Positions 44,382 to 54,511 of a stretch of DNA of 64,000 bases are shown here, piece after piece; the stretch's first letter is position 1, and the number at the start of each line of letters is the position of its first letter. Made by a program: the position numbers and the translations under genes. The stretch lies in NCBI GenBank assembly GCA_964495705.1, contig CAZBWS010000006.1:1-64000 (forward strand), given 5' to 3'. The stretch comes from CAZBWS01 sp964495705. Its GTDB lineage: Bacteria; Pseudomonadota; Gammaproteobacteria; HTCC5015. The notes beneath the pieces are model-generated. The model ran no database searches. It was not told the DNA's origin and saw only the letters and a list, made by a program, of their open reading frames with translations.

Positions 44382-45449
44382 GTGAAACTACCACTAGCTC
44401 AGCCCCCCCAGTCTATATGCATACTGCGCTTTTCCGCTATAGGAGACTGTACCCACATGGTGCCCGTAGTGCGTACACTGCAAGCACAGTGGCCAGAGGT
44501 AAAAATCACCTGGATCATCGGCAAGCTTGAACATATGTTGCTACATGACCTAGACGGCGTAGAGTTTATTGTTTTTGACAAAAGCCAGGGGCGCCAAGCC
44601 TATGGCCAACTGCGTAAAGACCTAAAGGGGCGCAGCTTCGACATTCTACTCAATATGCAGATCGCCCTGCGCGCCAGCATTGCCAGCCTATTTATCAAAG
44701 CCCCGATTAAGCTTGGCTACGATAAGGCTCGTGCCAAAGACAAGCAGTGGCTGTTCACCAATGCGCGCATTGCCGCGGTAGAACGTCAACATGTGCTGGA
44801 TGGATTCTTTGAATTCACCAAGGCCATAGGTATTGCCGAACGCACCTTAGAATGGAACATTCCTATTCCAGAAGCTACCAAGGAGTTTGTAGGTACAATT
44901 TTTCATGTGGATAAGCCCGTACTGGCCATCAATGCCTGCTCTAGCAACCGCTCGCGCAACTGGCGCAACTGGAACGCAGAGAACTATGCTGCCGTTGCCA
45001 GTTATGCAATTGAAAAGCACGGCATGCAGGTTGTGCTCACTGGCGGCCCTGCTGAGTTGGAAATCAATATGGCCACAAATATTCAAGCCGCCTGCCCCCA
45101 GCCGCTTATTAACTTAGTCGGTAAAACCAAGCTCAAGGAAATGCTCGCCGTACTCGATAGAGCCAACGTCATGATCTCCCCTGACACAGGGCCTGCACAT
45201 ATGGCCACCACCGTCGGCACTCCCGTTATTGGTCTTTACGCCACTTCCAACCCCCATCGAACAGGCCCCTACTTGAGCATAGAGAATACTGTGAACGAAT
45301 ACCCTCAGGCTTTGCAGGAAGAATGCGGATTATCTGTAGCGCAGGCTAAATGGGGCCAGCGTGTACGCAGCGACACAGCGATGTTGCGGATTCAGGTTGA
45401 GGATGTTATTGCGCAGTTAGATAGGCTATTGAGAGCTGACAATACATGA
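44382..45449 (+). CDS. Glycosyltransferase family 9 (heptosyltransferase-like)
   Basis: The frame is open from TTG 44307, but GTG 44382 lies just before the family start SICILRFSAIGDCTHMVPVV and avoids overlap with kdkA, so it is preferred (355 aa). GT-B fold features are INACSSNRSRNWRNW and the donor site SPDTGPAHMATTVGTPVIGLY. GT9 enzymes transfer heptose from ADP-heptose to the LPS core, in line with hldE nearby. The exact acceptor is unknown. Its end overlaps the next gene (ATGA). Confidence 0.87.
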   Translation: MKLPLAQPPQSICILRFSAIGDCTHMVPVVRTLQAQWPEVKITWIIGKLEHMLLHDLDGVEFIVFDKSQGRQAYGQLRKDLKGRSFDILLNMQIALRASIASLFIKAPIKLGYDKARAKDKQWLFTNARIAAVERQHVLDGFFEFTKAIGIAERTLEWNIPIPEATKEFVGTIFHVDKPVLAINACSSNRSRNWRNWNAENYAAVASYAIEKHGMQVVLTGGPAELEINMATNIQAACPQPLINLVGKTKLKEMLAVLDRANVMISPDTGPAHMATTVGTPVIGLYATSNPHRTGPYLSIENTVNEYPQALQEECGLSVAQAKWGQRVRSDTAMLRIQVEDVIAQLDRLLRADNT

Positions 45450-46729
45450 GCAAAGCCAAACTATTGCTCTTAATCATTATTACTGGGTTAATTGCACTTG
45501 GCGTATACCTTCGCAGCGACGAAGAGCTAAGCCCTGCTGCCGTACAGTGGTTAGAAAAACTTGAGTTTAGCAAACAAGACTTTAACACTGACAATGCTTA
45601 TATTTATTTGATGGGGCAAGTAGCTAGCCCCCATGACTCAGTTTACGGCGTGGGGCTTGAGAGGATAAAACAGAGTGAGAGGGCATATAAAGATGGTGAA
45701 TTTGAAAATCATGATTTTCATTTAAGCGACTATAAGGATACCAATCCAGCCCTTAACCCTAACAACACTCTTATTTGTACTGGCGAGGACAGTCGACTTT
45801 GCCTAGTAAAGTACATCAACACCCCTGATAACGCTCGAAAAACTGTAGAAATATACTCGGATGTATTGCGCCGCTATAAAACAATGATGGCTGCACCTAA
45901 CTACAGAACTCTCAATACTATCCACATACTCGGCAGACTACCTGAGTACCAATACATAATGATAGGAAGCCGTTTAGCCTTACTTGAAGCTATAGCCCAA
46001 ACCAACCATTCCCCCCAGCTAGCATTAACGCTCCTTCAAGAAGACATCATTAACTTACGAAAGCAATTAGCATTAGCCGATACATTAATCCATAAAATGG
46101 TAATAAACAGGGCTTTATCACGCGCAATTGACTCCCTATCCTTACTGTTCACAAATAATGTAATTCCCCCTAGCTTAGTCACTCCTTTAGTAACCAATAA
46201 ACTTACTCCAGCCGAACTTAGCATGATAAAAGCGATGCAAGGTGAACTAGCTTTCAGTATAAATACCAACATAGGCAGTATGGCTTTAGATAAATATAAC
46301 AATGACTTCACTCAGTGGATGCTAAAGTTCATTTACCTCCCTAACGCTACGGCTAATCTTCTACAAAACTTTTATGAAGAAGTGTCCAACTTGTCTCAAT
46401 CTGCACCTAATCAGTATTTAAGTAAAAGAAATTTAGCTCTAGCTGAAAACCCCGGTCTACATATAAAAAATATAGCAGGAAGAGTTCTACTGGGTATAGG
46501 CCATATAGATTTCCGGGAATACACAGACCGCCTCTTTAACCTCAACAACAAACTAAAGCTAATACGGGTACGCTGGGCAAACACCGCTGATATAGATTTA
46601 TCCGCCCCTGAAAACAGCTCCCCACTAGACCAGTCCCCGCCTTACTACCACTCAGATGAAGACGGCAAACCCCTTATTTGCTACAAAAGCCTGAGTGACC
46701 GCCTATCAGACCACTGCCTAATGATCTGA
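45446..46729 (+). CDS. Membrane-anchored unknown protein coupled to the GT9 gene
   Basis: This 427-aa protein has one N-terminal membrane helix (KLLLLIIITGLIALGVYL, 5-22) and a periplasmic, mostly helical domain. Two cysteine pairs (C114 and C121 region, and C-terminal C417 and C424 region) suggest disulfides. No family is recognised. The start overlaps the GT9 stop by 4 bp, so it belongs to this LPS unit. It could be a periplasmic core-modification factor, but nothing shows activity. Confidence 0.72.
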   Translation: MSKAKLLLLIIITGLIALGVYLRSDEELSPAAVQWLEKLEFSKQDFNTDNAYIYLMGQVASPHDSVYGVGLERIKQSERAYKDGEFENHDFHLSDYKDTNPALNPNNTLICTGEDSRLCLVKYINTPDNARKTVEIYSDVLRRYKTMMAAPNYRTLNTIHILGRLPEYQYIMIGSRLALLEAIAQTNHSPQLALTLLQEDIINLRKQLALADTLIHKMVINRALSRAIDSLSLLFTNNVIPPSLVTPLVTNKLTPAELSMIKAMQGELAFSINTNIGSMALDKYNNDFTQWMLKFIYLPNATANLLQNFYEEVSNLSQSAPNQYLSKRNLALAENPGLHIKNIAGRVLLGIGHIDFREYTDRLFNLNNKLKLIRVRWANTADIDLSAPENSSPLDQSPPYYHSDEDGKPLICYKSLSDRLSDHCLMI

Positions 46730-46793
46730 TTTCCCAGCGCAAAGCAGGACTTACTGTTAAAATAGCCGCCTTCCTGCTCAATTGGCCCGCACC

Positions 46794-49028
46794 ATGTCCG
46801 AAATATTTAATCTTCACCTCACTTGCCCCCGTGGTATCGAGCTTTTACTAGCCGACGAAGCCACAGAGCTGGGCATGGAAAATGCCAAGGCCTTAACCGC
46901 TGGAGTCAGTGGCACCGCGACGATCGAGACTGCCTATAAGATTTGCCTATGGAGCCGTCTAGCCAACCGTGTGTTACTAGTGTTAGAAGAGTTTGAAGCT
47001 AAAGAAACGGAAGAGCTGTACCAAACCGTACGCGATATAGATTGGTCTGAGCATATGACCGCCAACAGCACATTTTCAATCGTCTTCAACGGCAATGGCT
47101 GCGGCATTAACAACACCCACTTTGGCGCCTTGAAAATCAAAGATGCGATTGTCGACTACTTCCGTGACACGCAAAATCGCCGCCCCTCGGTCGCCAAGGA
47201 AAACCCCGACCTGCGCATACATATGTATGTGGAGCGTACATCGGCCACGCTGTCCCTAGATTTATCGGGCGAAAGCCTGCACATGCGCGGCTACCGCAAG
47301 CAACAAGGCGCTGCGCCCATGAAGGAAAATTTGGCCGCAGCCATCTTAATCCGCTCCGGCTGGCCCAAGCTAATGAAGGAAGGCAAAGCCCTAACAGACC
47401 CCATGTGTGGCGTAGGCACCTTGCTAATCGAAGGAGCGATGATGGCGGCAGATATTGCTCCTAATCTTAAACGCCAACACTGGGGCTTTGAAGGCTGGCT
47501 GGGGCATGTGCCTCGCCGCTGGGAGAAACTGATTGTTGAGGCAGAACAACGCGCAAAAATTGGTCTGACTCAAGAGCCTCTGTGGATACGCGGTTATGAA
47601 GCCGACCCACGCCTTATTCAACCCGCGCGCAATAACTTAGAGCGCGCAGGCCTAAGCGACTGGGTCAACATTTATCAGGGCGAACTACAAACCTTCCACC
47701 CTCGCCCTAACAAAGGTCAAACAGGCTTAGTCGTAGTCAACCCTCCCTATGGTGAGCGCCTAGGTGATGCGGCTAGCTTGCTATATCTGTATCAACATCT
47801 CGGTGCACGTCTACGCGAAGCCTGCCTAGGCTGGCAAGCCGGCATCTTCACTGGCAATGCCGATCTGTGTAAGCGCATGGGCCTGCGCAGCCACAAGCAA
47901 TACGCTTTTATGAACGGCGCCCTGCCGTGTAAGCTAGTATTGCTGAATATCGTCAACGCGCAATTTGTGATTGAAAAAAGCGCCTCTGAGCGTTTGATGC
48001 TCAAAGCGGAGAAGGCCGCGCAAGCCAATGCAGAAGCTGGGGAGTCAGGCGCAGAACCAAATACTGGCGAAGCAGAACTTATGCTGTCTGAAGGCGCACA
48101 AATGTTTGCTAACCGCTTAAAGAAAAATCTTAAAAAACTAGGTAAGTGGGCACGTAAAAATGATATTAGCTGCTACCGCCTGTACGATGCGGATATGCCA
48201 GAATACGCCGTCGCTATCGATCGCTACGATGACATGGTACACGTACAGGAGTACGCGCCGCCGAAGACCATTGACCCTGCTAAGGCCGAGATACGCCTGC
48301 TAGACGTAATCGCCGCTATTCCCAAAGCACTGGATATTCCCCGTGAACAAATCGTTCTCAAGCGCCGTGAGAAACAAAGCGGTCGCAAACAGTATGAAAA
48401 ACACGGTGAAGAGAAGCAATTTACTGCGGTGATGGAAGGTGGCGCTAAACTGCTGGTCAACCTAACCGACTATTTAGATACTGGCCTCTTCCTAGATCAT
48501 CGCCCCATGCGCTTGCGCATACAGCAAGAAGCCACAGGCAAGCGCTTCTTAAACCTGTACTGCTACACCGCCACAGCAACGGTACACGCCGCCGTGGGTG
48601 GCGCGCGCAGCTCTACCAGCGTAGACCTATCCAACACTTATTTAGAATGGGGACAAAAAAACCTCAGTATCAACGGCTTTAGCAATAAACACCAGTTGGT
48701 GCGCTCTGACGTGCAAGAATGGCTGCAAGAAAACCGTGAAGAGTTTGACCTCATCTTCATCGACCCGCCAACTTTCTCCAACTCTAAACGCACTGACGAT
48801 GTGTTCGATATACAACGTGACCACGCGCATATCATCGAGCTCGCCATGCGCCGCCTCAGCGCCGATGGCACTCTATATTTCTCGAATAATTTTCGTCGCT
48901 TTAAAATGGATGACGTGGTTGAGGTGAGATATAAGGTGGAAGATATTACCAAGCAGACTTTAGATATGGATTTTGAACGCAACCAAAAAATACATAAGGC
49001 TTGGAAGATCTCACACAAGAGTTTTTAA
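46794..49028 (+). CDS. rlmKL: Bifunctional 23S rRNA methyltransferase RlmKL
   Basis: ATG 46794 (MSEIFNLHLTCPRG) is chosen over an upstream TTG at 46782. The 744-aa protein has a THUMP domain at the N-terminus, a first methyltransferase (CGVGTLLIEG and VVNPPYGERLG, the m2G2445 activity) and a second one at the C-terminus (NLYCYTATATVHAA and DPPTFSNSKR, the m7G2069 activity). Domain order and length match E. coli RlmKL. Confidence 0.95.
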   Translation: MSEIFNLHLTCPRGIELLLADEATELGMENAKALTAGVSGTATIETAYKICLWSRLANRVLLVLEEFEAKETEELYQTVRDIDWSEHMTANSTFSIVFNGNGCGINNTHFGALKIKDAIVDYFRDTQNRRPSVAKENPDLRIHMYVERTSATLSLDLSGESLHMRGYRKQQGAAPMKENLAAAILIRSGWPKLMKEGKALTDPMCGVGTLLIEGAMMAADIAPNLKRQHWGFEGWLGHVPRRWEKLIVEAEQRAKIGLTQEPLWIRGYEADPRLIQPARNNLERAGLSDWVNIYQGELQTFHPRPNKGQTGLVVVNPPYGERLGDAASLLYLYQHLGARLREACLGWQAGIFTGNADLCKRMGLRSHKQYAFMNGALPCKLVLLNIVNAQFVIEKSASERLMLKAEKAAQANAEAGESGAEPNTGEAELMLSEGAQMFANRLKKNLKKLGKWARKNDISCYRLYDADMPEYAVAIDRYDDMVHVQEYAPPKTIDPAKAEIRLLDVIAAIPKALDIPREQIVLKRREKQSGRKQYEKHGEEKQFTAVMEGGAKLLVNLTDYLDTGLFLDHRPMRLRIQQEATGKRFLNLYCYTATATVHAAVGGARSSTSVDLSNTYLEWGQKNLSINGFSNKHQLVRSDVQEWLQENREEFDLIFIDPPTFSNSKRTDDVFDIQRDHAHIIELAMRRLSADGTLYFSNNFRRFKMDDVVEVRYKVEDITKQTLDMDFERNQKIHKAWKISHKSF

Positions 49029-49044
49029 GGCCTTTGCTGAAGCT

Positions 49045-50874
49045 TTATTTCAAGAACTCTGAATTGAGCTTTATGGCTCGTAGTAAGTTTTTATGGCTCG
49101 GCTGCTCTTCAGCTAAAATTTGATAGTTAGCATCGTGCACTTGTTTAATGCCACTACCGTATAACACCTCGGTTTTATTGCCATCATATAGAGCAAACTT
49201 GGACCAACTACTTAGCATCAATAGCTTATGATCTTTGCGATGATCTAAAGGCCAGCCCTGGCTGTATAAACTATAATCACCTTCACAGCCCACTAAATCT
49301 CTTAATAAAGTAGGAGCTACATCGACATGGCTACTTAAATGAGTATAAGTAGAGGCAGCTTTATCGGGATATATAATAGCCATAGGCACCTTAGCTTGCC
49401 ACTCAGAAAAATTACTATTGTGCCCCCAAGCATTGCTCTTAGTATCATTGAATTCTTGGCCGTGATCACTCGTAAATACAATAATAGTGTTATCTCGCTC
49501 CCCAGATTCATCCAATGTGGCTAACGCTTTGGCAATCAAGCTATCTATAAAGTAGGCTGAATTTTTATAGCGATTTAGAAAAGGCTCTCGATCTGTCGAA
49601 CCACTCAAGCGTAGATAAGACACATTTTTCAAACTAGGGGTAAATTTCAACTCAGCATCTGGAGGAATTGCATAACCGTGCGCTGCATCAAATTTCAATA
49701 GACCGAAAAAAGGCTTGTCCGGATCTCGCTCTTGCATGAAGGTATCAAAGCGACGTGCCACCTCCCTATCTCGTTCAACCTTATTATTGCCTTTTGTTCT
49801 CAAGGTTATTTTTTCACGTATAGATGCAAAAACTGTTTTATCAAACTCAGGGTTAGTTAGGCGACCACTGGCATAAACACCAAATTCATAGCCTTGATCA
49901 TTTAAAGTATCAATCAATAGAGGCGGCTTATTTTCGCTCAACATAACATGCCAATAACTGCCAAACACTCCGTAAAACAAACCAAATATACCAAAACGTG
50001 TGGCGTTACCCGTGCTGTAATGATTTAAAAATTGCGAGCCTTGATTAACTAAGTGATATGTATTCGGCATCACTGATTGATCATTAGCAACATCAAAACG
50101 CAGGGAATCGACAATAATAAATAATACGTTTTTCTGCTTGTGTGACGGTGTAGGACAACTAAAATTATTTTTAGGGTAATTAAGTAAACCCTTTGCTGAT
50201 GCTTTGACTTTCAGTGAAGAGGATTCTGGCACCCAGCCACGTTTGCTTAAAAACCCTTTCACTGTCAATGGCTGAGCCCAGGGAATCATAGGTAATAGCT
50301 TAACAACAGGGCTGTAGGACTTAACATCGGCCCATGCATATAATGTTTGCCCAGATAACATCATCACAAAAGTCAGCGTCCATGCCCACTTACCTGAACC
50401 CTGCTTCAATCGTGTCAGCTGTTTAGCGAGCCAAACACATAGCCCAGAGACTATAAAGACGAGAATCACCAACAAACCCGCTAAGAGAAAGTCTTTACCG
50501 GAAAACTCAAAAACATCGCCAACCCCTCCCCCTGCAAACAGCCCCCAAACCATGCTATTTAAATGAAATCGATATAACTCAAACACCTTTATATCAATAA
50601 TTAGTACACATAAAAACGCGCTAACAGCTATCGTGGATAAGCATAAAAAAAATGCTCTACTAGGTATCAACTGACTCAACAACAAGACGGGTAATAGGGC
50701 TAAAAAAGCTATAAATGTAAAATGCCCAAATAAAGCCAATACTATAAACAGCTGTGCAAGGCCTTCACGGGGAAAGCCAGTACCTTTAAAGTAGAACAAG
50801 CTAATTACGCTTGCAACAACACCCGTGGCAAGGGTGATCCAAAATAACCAGTGACGAAGAAGTTGTCTATTCAT
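49045..50874 (-). CDS. Inner-membrane sulfatase-fold protein, YejM/LapC (PbgA)-like
   Basis: This 609-aa protein has five hydrophobic helices in the first 165 residues (DUF3413), then a periplasmic alkaline-phosphatase/sulfatase-fold domain with VLFIIVDSLRFDVAN, a NATRFGIFGLFYG segment and FTSDHGQEF. In enterobacteria YejM senses LPS at the inner membrane and controls LpxC proteolysis through LapB. A similar role in LPS balance fits its place after hldE, which it overlaps by 4 bp. Confidence 0.87.
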   Translation of the reverse strand: MNRQLLRHWLFWITLATGVVASVISLFYFKGTGFPREGLAQLFIVLALFGHFTFIAFLALLPVLLLSQLIPSRAFFLCLSTIAVSAFLCVLIIDIKVFELYRFHLNSMVWGLFAGGGVGDVFEFSGKDFLLAGLLVILVFIVSGLCVWLAKQLTRLKQGSGKWAWTLTFVMMLSGQTLYAWADVKSYSPVVKLLPMIPWAQPLTVKGFLSKRGWVPESSSLKVKASAKGLLNYPKNNFSCPTPSHKQKNVLFIIVDSLRFDVANDQSVMPNTYHLVNQGSQFLNHYSTGNATRFGIFGLFYGVFGSYWHVMLSENKPPLLIDTLNDQGYEFGVYASGRLTNPEFDKTVFASIREKITLRTKGNNKVERDREVARRFDTFMQERDPDKPFFGLLKFDAAHGYAIPPDAELKFTPSLKNVSYLRLSGSTDREPFLNRYKNSAYFIDSLIAKALATLDESGERDNTIIVFTSDHGQEFNDTKSNAWGHNSNFSEWQAKVPMAIIYPDKAASTYTHLSSHVDVAPTLLRDLVGCEGDYSLYSQGWPLDHRKDHKLLMLSSWSKFALYDGNKTEVLYGSGIKQVHDANYQILAEEQPSHKNLLRAIKLNSEFLK

Positions 50875-52292
50875 TCTTTAATAGACCGGATAATCGAACT
50901 CGTTGAGCAGCCATCTATAAACTCAAGTACCTTAACCTCACCACCGTTGGCAATAACCACATCACTACCAACAATGTCTTCGGGCTTATAGTCTCCACCT
51001 TTGACCAATACATCAGGTACACACGCTTCTATCAAGCGTTGAGGCGTATCCTCTGAAAAGGGCACAACCCAATCAACATTTTTTAACCCTGCAACGACAG
51101 ACATACGGCGATCGATGGTATTTATCGGGCGTTCTTCCCCTTTTAAACGCTTCACCGATTCATCAGAATTAAGCGCCACTATTAACCGGTCACCCAGCTC
51201 TGCAGCCTCTGCAAGGTAAGCTACATGCCCAGCATGTAGAATATCAAAACAGCCATTAGTAAATACAATTTTCTCCCCTGACATTTTTGCCTGAACAAGT
51301 AAATCGCTCAACGCTGTAGCACTGACCACACCACGATCTAGGGGGGCATGTTCTAACATGGCTTGTTGTAATTCGGTGGTATTTACTGTCGATGTACCCA
51401 ATTTACCCACAACCACACCTGCGGCTAAATTGGATAATTGGACAGCCTCTTTTAAATCTACTCCTGTCGCTAAAGAGGCAGCTAACGTTGCTATAACAGT
51501 GTCCCCTGCACCTGTCACGTCAAAAACTTCCCTTGCTTTTGTGGGCTGTACGTAAACCTCATGATTGCGTTGAAAAAGCACCATACCTTTCTCGCTGCGT
51601 GTAACAAGCAAGGCATCTAAGTCCAAGCTATCACATAAGCCGGCGCCTTTAGCCATAAATTCTTCTTCGCTTATACAAGGCCCAACCACGGCTTCAAACT
51701 CTGCTTGGTTAGGCGTAAGCAGTGTTGCTCCTTTATAAATACTATAATCACTCCCCTTGGGGTCAATCAACACAGCCTTGCCTGAGTCTCTTGCTGCTCG
51801 AATTAGACTCTGATGGTCACGCAAAGTACCTTTACTATAATCCGAGAGAACAACCGTATCACAGGACTCAAGTAACGATTTGTATTGGTCAAATGCTTGC
51901 TGCTGTCCCGCATTAATAAAACCGTCCTCAAAATCCAGCCTAATAAGCTGCTGATTCTGGCTAATAACCCTAAGCTTAGTGATGGTATGGTTACCATCGA
52001 CTGGCAACAGAGAGTGCTGGATATTTTCATCATCGAGCAATACCCTTAAACTATCTGCTGGTTCATCTTCACCGACGACACTTAGCAACTGCACTTTGCT
52101 TCCCAGACGGGCAACGCTTAAACCAACATTACCAGCGCCGCCAAGCCTATTTTCTATATTATTAACATTAACAACTGGAACAGGAGCCTCTGGAGATATA
52201 CGGGAAATGTCACCATGCCAATAGCGATCCAGCATTAAATCACCAAACACCAAAACTGATGCAGAGCTAAAGTCAGGGATACGTAGCTTCAT
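50871..52292 (-). CDS. hldE: Bifunctional heptose-7-phosphate kinase / heptose-1-phosphate adenylyltransferase
   Basis: This 473-aa protein has an N-terminal ribokinase-type domain (GDLMLDRYWHGD, NRLGGAGNVG, DVTGAGDTVIA) and a C-terminal nucleotidyltransferase domain (FTNGCFDILHAGH near 345-356, then NSDESVKRLKG). It makes ADP-heptose from heptose-7-phosphate for the LPS inner core. It is the first gene of a two-gene operon with the YejM-like gene. Confidence 0.96.
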   Translation of the reverse strand: MKLRIPDFSSASVLVFGDLMLDRYWHGDISRISPEAPVPVVNVNNIENRLGGAGNVGLSVARLGSKVQLLSVVGEDEPADSLRVLLDDENIQHSLLPVDGNHTITKLRVISQNQQLIRLDFEDGFINAGQQQAFDQYKSLLESCDTVVLSDYSKGTLRDHQSLIRAARDSGKAVLIDPKGSDYSIYKGATLLTPNQAEFEAVVGPCISEEEFMAKGAGLCDSLDLDALLVTRSEKGMVLFQRNHEVYVQPTKAREVFDVTGAGDTVIATLAASLATGVDLKEAVQLSNLAAGVVVGKLGTSTVNTTELQQAMLEHAPLDRGVVSATALSDLLVQAKMSGEKIVFTNGCFDILHAGHVAYLAEAAELGDRLIVALNSDESVKRLKGEERPINTIDRRMSVVAGLKNVDWVVPFSEDTPQRLIEACVPDVLVKGGDYKPEDIVGSDVVIANGGEVKVLEFIDGCSTSSIIRSIKE

Positions 52293-52478
52293 GTATTAAA
52301 ACCTTATAAGTAAACTCATGATATATGACGAAGAATTGATCAGGATATTCTGTGCCATTTGTTAGCATATACATGATAAAATAGTGTAAGTGATGATACC
52401 ATCAAAAGTTAATTGCTCTGTTAATTCTTACATTTGGCATCTCTACAGAAGCTAACCCTACGTAAAAAGTTAATTCAC

Positions 52479-53312
52479 ATGACGTCATATGTAATACAAA
52501 GCAAAAACACGATTAGTGATGAAGTATTACAGCTTGCAGAGTCTCTTCTGAGCTGCACTTCGCCCTGTGAACACTCATTGCTAATAAAAAAGAAAGCCAC
52601 TAAGAAGCGCTCAAGGCATGTCTACAAAGCAGAGTTAAACAATACTGTTTACTACTTCAAAATGTATACCAATCACAGCGTATTGAAATTTTTACAGGAA
52701 ATACCTAGGGGCTCAAGAGCAAGCCGAGCTTTTGACATGTCAGTCACTTTAAAAAGTAAAGGCTTTAAGCTCGCCCAGCCTGTTGCTGCCTTCACAAATA
52801 AAATAGGCGCTGAATATAGGCGCAGTGTATTCATTACAGAAGAGTTGGCAGGGGAGGACTTCTTACATCGTTTCATAGAAGATACGCCAAATAGCGCCCA
52901 GACTGAGATTGCAGGACGACTTCTAGCACTGTACAAACAACTAATCGACCAGAAAATCTATCACAAAGACCTAAATCTGACCAATTGTCGGATGATAGAC
53001 AACCAGCTTCATTTGATAGATGTTGACGATATTAGGAAGGTATTTTTTTTCCACCCTTTTAACCTGGTTTCAAACTTCTCAAAGCAAAACATAGCTTTAG
53101 TCTTACTAATGGCCAGATATCCGCAAACATGGTTCAAAAACACCCATAGAGAGGAGATGATTAGAAACCTTTGCAATCGCTACCTGCCTGACTTTTGTAC
53201 GCCGATGCTACTATCATTTATCTCCACACAAGGCTTCAAGAAAGCTCAACAGTTTGTTTCGGGGCCAGAGCAGCAAGAAGCCTTAAGAAAGCTAGTAGCG
53301 GAAACTAAGTAA
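52479..53312 (+). CDS. LPS core kinase-like protein (WaaP/KdkA-type fold)
   Basis: ATG 52479 is preferred over a TTG 45 bp upstream. The 277-aa protein has a protein-kinase-like fold: VYKAELNNTVYYFKMY (N-lobe, K61), YHKDLNLTNC (161-170, catalytic Asp) and LHLIDVDDIRK. This is the pattern of the LPS kinases that phosphorylate core heptose or Kdo. It is distinct from KdkA at 43578. Lying between hldE and the glycerophosphate genes, it probably modifies the core. Confidence 0.8.
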   Translation: MTSYVIQSKNTISDEVLQLAESLLSCTSPCEHSLLIKKKATKKRSRHVYKAELNNTVYYFKMYTNHSVLKFLQEIPRGSRASRAFDMSVTLKSKGFKLAQPVAAFTNKIGAEYRRSVFITEELAGEDFLHRFIEDTPNSAQTEIAGRLLALYKQLIDQKIYHKDLNLTNCRMIDNQLHLIDVDDIRKVFFFHPFNLVSNFSKQNIALVLLMARYPQTWFKNTHREEMIRNLCNRYLPDFCTPMLLSFISTQGFKKAQQFVSGPEQQEALRKLVAETK

Positions 53313-53419
53313 TCCGCTTAACATTTGCTATAAGGTGCATGCCCTCTGACACCAGCACGTCGACAGTGAGCGCCAACTATTATAATCTTCACTTCAGCCT
53401 AGAAAAAAGCTAGCCACTT

Positions 53420-54511
53420 ATGTCTCTTTTTGTAATTTTTGATGTTCCACACACTTACTATCTGCCACAGTACACGCCGGTAATTCAGCAGTTGCAGTCA
53501 ACTGGCGGGCGGTGCGCATTAATGCTCTACCATGACAATAACGATAGTGACTTAAAAAGAAAAATAGCGGCATCCTTAGGCTTGGACACTTACTGGGCCC
53601 AGAATGAAGAAGAGGCAGCAAATATATACAACAAAAAATCTCCTGACTGGATCATTTTTGGCAATGACTTCAAGCAGATAGGGGGTATATCCGCATCAAC
53701 TCGTTCAGCGCTTATTTATCATGGCTCTGGCACGGGGGCCAAGGCCTCCTCTCTCTCGTCAGGCCTGTCTGAGTATGATGTCCGCTTTGTATCTGGACCA
53801 GGGCGTATGAAAATATTCTCAGAGCGCTTTCCTAAGGTGAAGCTGTATGAGGTTGGCTTTGCCAAGCTTGACTCCCTAAGGCACGCAGACACGGCGGATT
53901 CCCTATGCTTAAATCTAAACGATCTAGGACTCGACCCTGACAAGAAAACGATTCTATACGCTCCAACGTTCTACCCTAGCTCTATTGAAAACATGTCTGA
54001 GGGCTTTCCTGAGGAATTTAAAGAGTACAATATACTGATCAAGGCGCATGACTTCACCTTGCATAAAAAGAAATATACAGGCCAGCTTAAGCAATTAATG
54101 AAATGGTCTGAGGCAAGCAATGTTTATCTAGCCGAAGACCATGAATTCTCACTCGTACCATTTATGGCCACTGCAGACATAATGGTAAGTGACACCTCTT
54201 CTGCCATTTTTGAATTTACTTCTTTAAATAAACCCGTCGTCATTTGTAATTTCCCCCACTTAAGGTGGAGCTATCGAGGGGTTTTTAAATATCGACTCAA
54301 TAAGCGTATGGACCCCTCGACATTACATTACAGAGAAGTCGCTGAAAGTGTAGACAGCTACTTGAAATTGAAAAGCGCTGTTGAAGCACACATTGATAAC
54401 CCTGCGCTATTAGAAGGTATACGCATGAAATATGCCGAAGAGATCATGGGAAACATGGACGGCAACGCTGCTAAGCGAATCTGTAATATACTAAATACGA
54501 GCTTCTCATGA
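53420..54511 (+). CDS. CDP-glycerol glycerophosphotransferase-like protein 1
   Basis: This 363-aa protein shows the TagB/TagF catalytic domain: ILYAPTFYPSS, NILIKAHDFTLHKKK, and the nucleotide-binding ADIMVSDTSSAIFEF with LNKPVVIC. In wall teichoic acid synthesis these enzymes transfer glycerol-phosphate from CDP-glycerol. The N-terminal membrane-binding part of Gram-positive enzymes is not seen. It overlaps the next paralog by 4 bp. Confidence 0.83.
   Translation: MSLFVIFDVPHTYYLPQYTPVIQQLQSTGGRCALMLYHDNNDSDLKRKIAASLGLDTYWAQNEEEAANIYNKKSPDWIIFGNDFKQIGGISASTRSALIYHGSGTGAKASSLSSGLSEYDVRFVSGPGRMKIFSERFPKVKLYEVGFAKLDSLRHADTADSLCLNLNDLGLDPDKKTILYAPTFYPSSIENMSEGFPEEFKEYNILIKAHDFTLHKKKYTGQLKQLMKWSEASNVYLAEDHEFSLVPFMATADIMVSDTSSAIFEFTSLNKPVVICNFPHLRWSYRGVFKYRLNKRMDPSTLHYREVAESVDSYLKLKSAVEAHIDNPALLEGIRMKYAEEIMGNMDGNAAKRICNILNTSFS

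Noticed and set aside
44307..44382. TTG start for the GT9 gene
   Set aside because: It overlaps the start of kdkA and adds 25 residues absent from the family pattern.
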